Shown one piece after another: positions 20,982-23,137 of a stretch of DNA of 23,137 bases. The DNA lies in assembly GCF_008831285.2 (NCBI RefSeq), contig NW_022204725.1, positions 1 through 23,137 on the forward strand, in the 5' to 3' direction. The notes under the pieces were generated by a model, which did no database searches, was not told the origin of the DNA, and saw nothing but the letters and a program-made list of their open reading frames with translations. This stretch comes from Nymphaea colorata (Eukaryota > Streptophyta > Magnoliopsida > Nymphaeales > Nymphaeaceae). Numbering within the stretch: position 1 is the first letter of the stretch; each line of letters opens with the position of its first letter. A program made the position numbers and the translations under genes.

Positions 20982-21965
20982 TCATTTTACTTTTTTGTCC
21001 TCCTTCTCTTTCTTCTCCTGCTCGCGCTGCTGCTCCAGTTCCTTCGACTTCTCCTCGTTGTTCTTGCCGACGAAGATGAGAGTGTGGAGGGCGAGCACGC
21101 ACCGAACCATCGCGCAGACGTAGACGGCGAACATCATGTCGTTGTTCTTGGCAGCGAAGCTCTTGATCAGCTCCTCGCTGTTGAGATTGGGCAACAGGTT
21201 GATGATCTCCTGCAGGAGGAACATGATCTTGTTGTTGGCTGGCAACTTGCCCTCTTTCACGTCACGCAGATAAGCCACTATCTCTTCGATCTTGCCGCTG
21301 AGACCACGCAAGGCTTGCACTTTCTGGACGATGCTGCTCTCGAGTGAGTTCAGAGGGATTTCCTTGATCTCGCGGAGGAGGTGCTCCACTCCGATCTCTT
21401 CTGGCTCAGTGGCCTCCACTCTGGACTCGATGTGGAAGAAGGACTTGTAGATGGAGCCGGTCTTAGCGTTTACTTCCTCCTGGGTGATGAATGCCTGGGT
21501 GGGTAAGCCTAGTTCGTTCTAAATCAGCAGATTGATACATTATGCTCGACGTCGACGACCAGGAAGACTGGCCTGTCGGTGTACTTCCTGAAAATCTAGT
21601 TGATTTGGATATCGTGAGCCTTGAAGGAGTCTCCGGTGGTGTACCAGCCGACGAACTTTTCCTTGTGGCTGATCTTGGTTAAGGGGTGATTACCTTTCTC
21701 ATCATGTCGAACATGGCTTCGTGGAAGAGGTGATCGAGGAACCAGATGCTGGACTGGCTGGGGTCTTCTTCGAAGGGAATGGCGTAGCTATTCACGATTT
21801 CGACGGTTTAATCGTTGACTGATCCTGGGTTAGGGATGGAGGACCTAGCAAGGCGCCGATGACTCGCTTGTTGCGCTGCTTGAGGTTGACGCGGTTGAAG
21901 TGGTCGACGATGGAGAGGAGGACCAGGGGGTGGACGCTGGTCTGCGTGATGGGGGCTCTGCTCAT
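20982..21965 (-). CDS. RPN8: 26S proteasome lid subunit Rpn8 (PSMD7), MPN domain
   Basis: ATG 21963-21965 to TGA 20982-20984; three 20-nt introns (21825-21844, 21674-21693, 21519-21538) give 307 residues, about the usual Rpn8 core length. [20 protein letters not shown] and [28 protein letters not shown] match the start of Rpn8. [31 protein letters not shown] and [13 protein letters not shown] follow. The C-terminal half ([36 protein letters not shown]) is the Rpn8-specific helical region that bundles the lid. The MPN site has GWYTTG in place of the JAMM HxHPxxxxxxxxD, so it is the inactive MPN- type, as known for Rpn8, which pairs with the deubiquitinase Rpn11. The tail is Lys/Glu-rich. TAG at 21596-21598 encodes the conserved Glu in INEIF. 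Confidence 0.96.
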
Positions 21966-22031
21966 AATTTAAAAAATATTTAAATTGTAGAGATAGATTA
22001 TCCGTATCATATTCAATAATTGGATTGACGA

Positions 22032-23005
22032 TCAACTGAGGACTGCTACTCTTGCGCTCCTTAGAAGGCGTCCCCGTATCGTGTATCCTGTCCTCAATGT
22101 CTTAGCAACATATCCCGGTTTGTAGCCTTATGGAATGGGGATTTGCTGTACGCTTTCTTGGAAATTGGGATCGTATGGCTGGTCGATGGGGTCGAATTCT
22201 TCGATTTCATACTTTACCATGATGCCTTTGACCATTTATTCAGTTTTAGCAATGAGTTCAACATAGCTGTCCCTTTATATCGATGCTTCGGCATATCTTA
22301 CGCACCTGTCTAGGTCGTCAGCCACCTCCAGGATCTCCCTTGCAATTGCGGAGATCCCAAAGGTTTTGCTCTCCTAAATCAGCCTTAATAAATCTATATA
22401 TACTTTTCAGCTCTCTTTTATGACTGGGAAGCTTACTATTCGTATTCCAGTATATGCTCTTCCAATATTTTCTCCTTCTCCTTGAGTTACTCATCCACTT
22501 TCTTGAAAAGTTCTATATTCTTGGCCAAGTTCTCCTTCTCCTGGTGCATTTGTTCCAGTTTTTGCACCTCTTGCTGGTAGATGATGTGGGCGTATTTAAG
22601 CGAGTCCTTGGTCTGGATGTCGATAAGTTATTCAAAGCTCAGTTCGCTCAGCTTCACGTTCTGAGGCGAGAAATTCTTGTCGTATTTGGTACGCTTTGGT
22701 CTCTGTCCGTGGTGGTGCTTATCGTGGTGGTGACCATGGTCGTGCTTGCATCCTGGACCGTGGACGTGGTGGGGTTCTTTCGGGTTTGGGTGCTTTATCA
22801 TATCCCGTCCGTCTTCCTAGGCGAGAGCCAAGTCTTAAGGTTTGATCCTGTGGTCTTGGTGGTTGAGATCGTCGTATTTGGCATGCCTGCGGGAAACACA
22901 GAAAAAGAAGGAAATTCCAGGGCAAAGAGGGATCGAACTCGCGAGAAAAGGATTAAATGCGTTTTTTGATGATTTATACAAAAAACTTAGAGAGGCCTTT
23001 AGCAT
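22032..23005 (-). CDS. MGE1: mitochondrial GrpE-type nucleotide exchange factor
   Basis: ATG 23003-23005 to TGA 22032-22034 with one 20-nt intron at 22384-22403; 317 residues. The N-terminus MLKASLSFLYKSSKNAFNPF is basic, Ser-rich and acid-free, typical of a mitochondrial presequence. Residues about 85-110 hold a His-rich insert (CKHDHGHHHDKHHHGQ). A long coiled-coil dimerisation region follows (LEQMHQEKENLAKNIELF, VDEELKEKEKILEEH). After it come EESKTFGISAIAREILEVADDLDR and EEFDPIDQPYDPNFQESVQQIPIPEGYKPGYVAKTLRTGYTIRGRLLR. These are the GrpE helix and beta-domain signatures. GrpE releases ADP from mitochondrial Hsp70 during import and folding. TAA at 22128-22130 and TAG in LIEESK encode conserved Glu. 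Other Met starts inside the frame (near 22800) would lack the presequence. The gene is 66 bp upstream of Rpn8 on the same strand and 45 bp from the telomere. Confidence 0.93.
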
Positions 23006-23050
23006 TTGGACGGTATATGTGAAATGATATAATGTATTAATTTACAATAA

Positions 23051-23137
23051 GGGGTTGGGGTTGGGGTTGGGGTTGGGGTTGGGGTTGGGGTTGGGGTTGG
23101 GGTTGGGGTTGGGGTTGGGGTTGGGGTTGGGGTTGGG
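23051..23137. repeat. right telomere, (GGGGTT)n
   Basis: G4T2 repeats run unbroken to the last base and are the complement of the left end, so the molecule is capped at both ends and complete. Only 45 bp of unique sequence lie between the GrpE start codon and the first repeat. Confidence 0.97.

Noticed and set aside
22719-22925. Alternative GrpE N-terminus in another frame (MPWNFLLFLCFPQ...)
   Set aside because: Hydrophobic start looks like a signal peptide, but the frame does not join the GrpE body; the MLKASLSF frame runs through without a break.
1-23137. Reading UAA/UAG as glutamine (the Tetrahymena/Paramecium code)
   Set aside because: UAR falls on invariant Glu columns in at least six families (DLKPEN, YEL, SEVYPT, PEGY, INE, DER); Gln is not seen there.
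1-23137. tRNA, rRNA or transposon sequences
   Set aside because: I saw no cloverleaf box A/B pair, conserved rRNA segment, terminal inverted repeat or transposase motif.

Overview
This window is one complete gene-sized chromosome, 23,137 bp from telomere to telomere: (CCCCAA)n at 1-86 and (GGGGTT)n at 23051-23137. Capped nanochromosome-like molecules with few genes and 45-260 bp spacers are typical of a ciliate macronucleus, and the C4A2/G4T2 repeat points to Oligohymenophorea. The genetic code is the sharpest clue. TAA and TAG occur in frame throughout every gene and fall on invariant glutamates (HRDLKP-TAG-N in an Aurora kinase, YSS-TAA-VYPT in an SLC22-type transporter, PIP-TAA-GY in GrpE, INTAG in Rpn8), while all gene ends I could place use TGA. 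UAR = Glu with UGA as the only stop is the peritrich code (NCBI table 30), so a peritrich (Vorticella/Carchesium/Campanella-like) or relative is likely. The window has no bacterial features.

Nearly all introns are exactly 20 nt, GT...AG. Outside the first gene I place 19 introns: 17 of 20 nt, one of 23 and one of 47. With these removed and UAR read as Glu, ten genes close into uninterrupted frames of whole codon number.

Layout, left to right. 122-3430 (+): a long unrecognised helical protein whose frame steps repeatedly in one direction (pseudogene, odd introns or frameshifting). 3504-5610 (+): a P-type ATPase that has lost its catalytic Asp, TGES, PEGLP and GDGxND motifs and most of its nucleotide-binding domain. 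5663-7619 (-): an SLC22-like MFS transporter containing two introns abutting back to back. 7756-8157 (+): small unknown protein. 8270-8983 (+): ankyrin-repeat protein. 9036-10139 (-): secreted CE2-type SGNH esterase. 10337-11400 (+): three tandem tiny Gly/His-rich proteins with myristoylation-like N-termini. 11793-13006 (+): MOK-type kinase. 13122-13579 (-): small unknown charged protein. 13697-15011 (-): Aurora kinase. 15272-20844 (-): 1829-residue coiled-coil protein. 20982-21965 (-): proteasome lid subunit Rpn8. 22032-23005 (-): mitochondrial GrpE/Mge1, starting only 45 bp from the right telomere.

The genes do not form one pathway. They are a mixed housekeeping and accessory set: proteasome, mitochondrial chaperone, mitotic kinase, ciliary-type kinase, transport and secreted hydrolase. 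The strongest leads are the glutamate reassignment, the fixed 20-nt introns with one zero-exon tandem pair, the apparently dead ATPase, the His-rich tandem family and the frame-stepping first gene.
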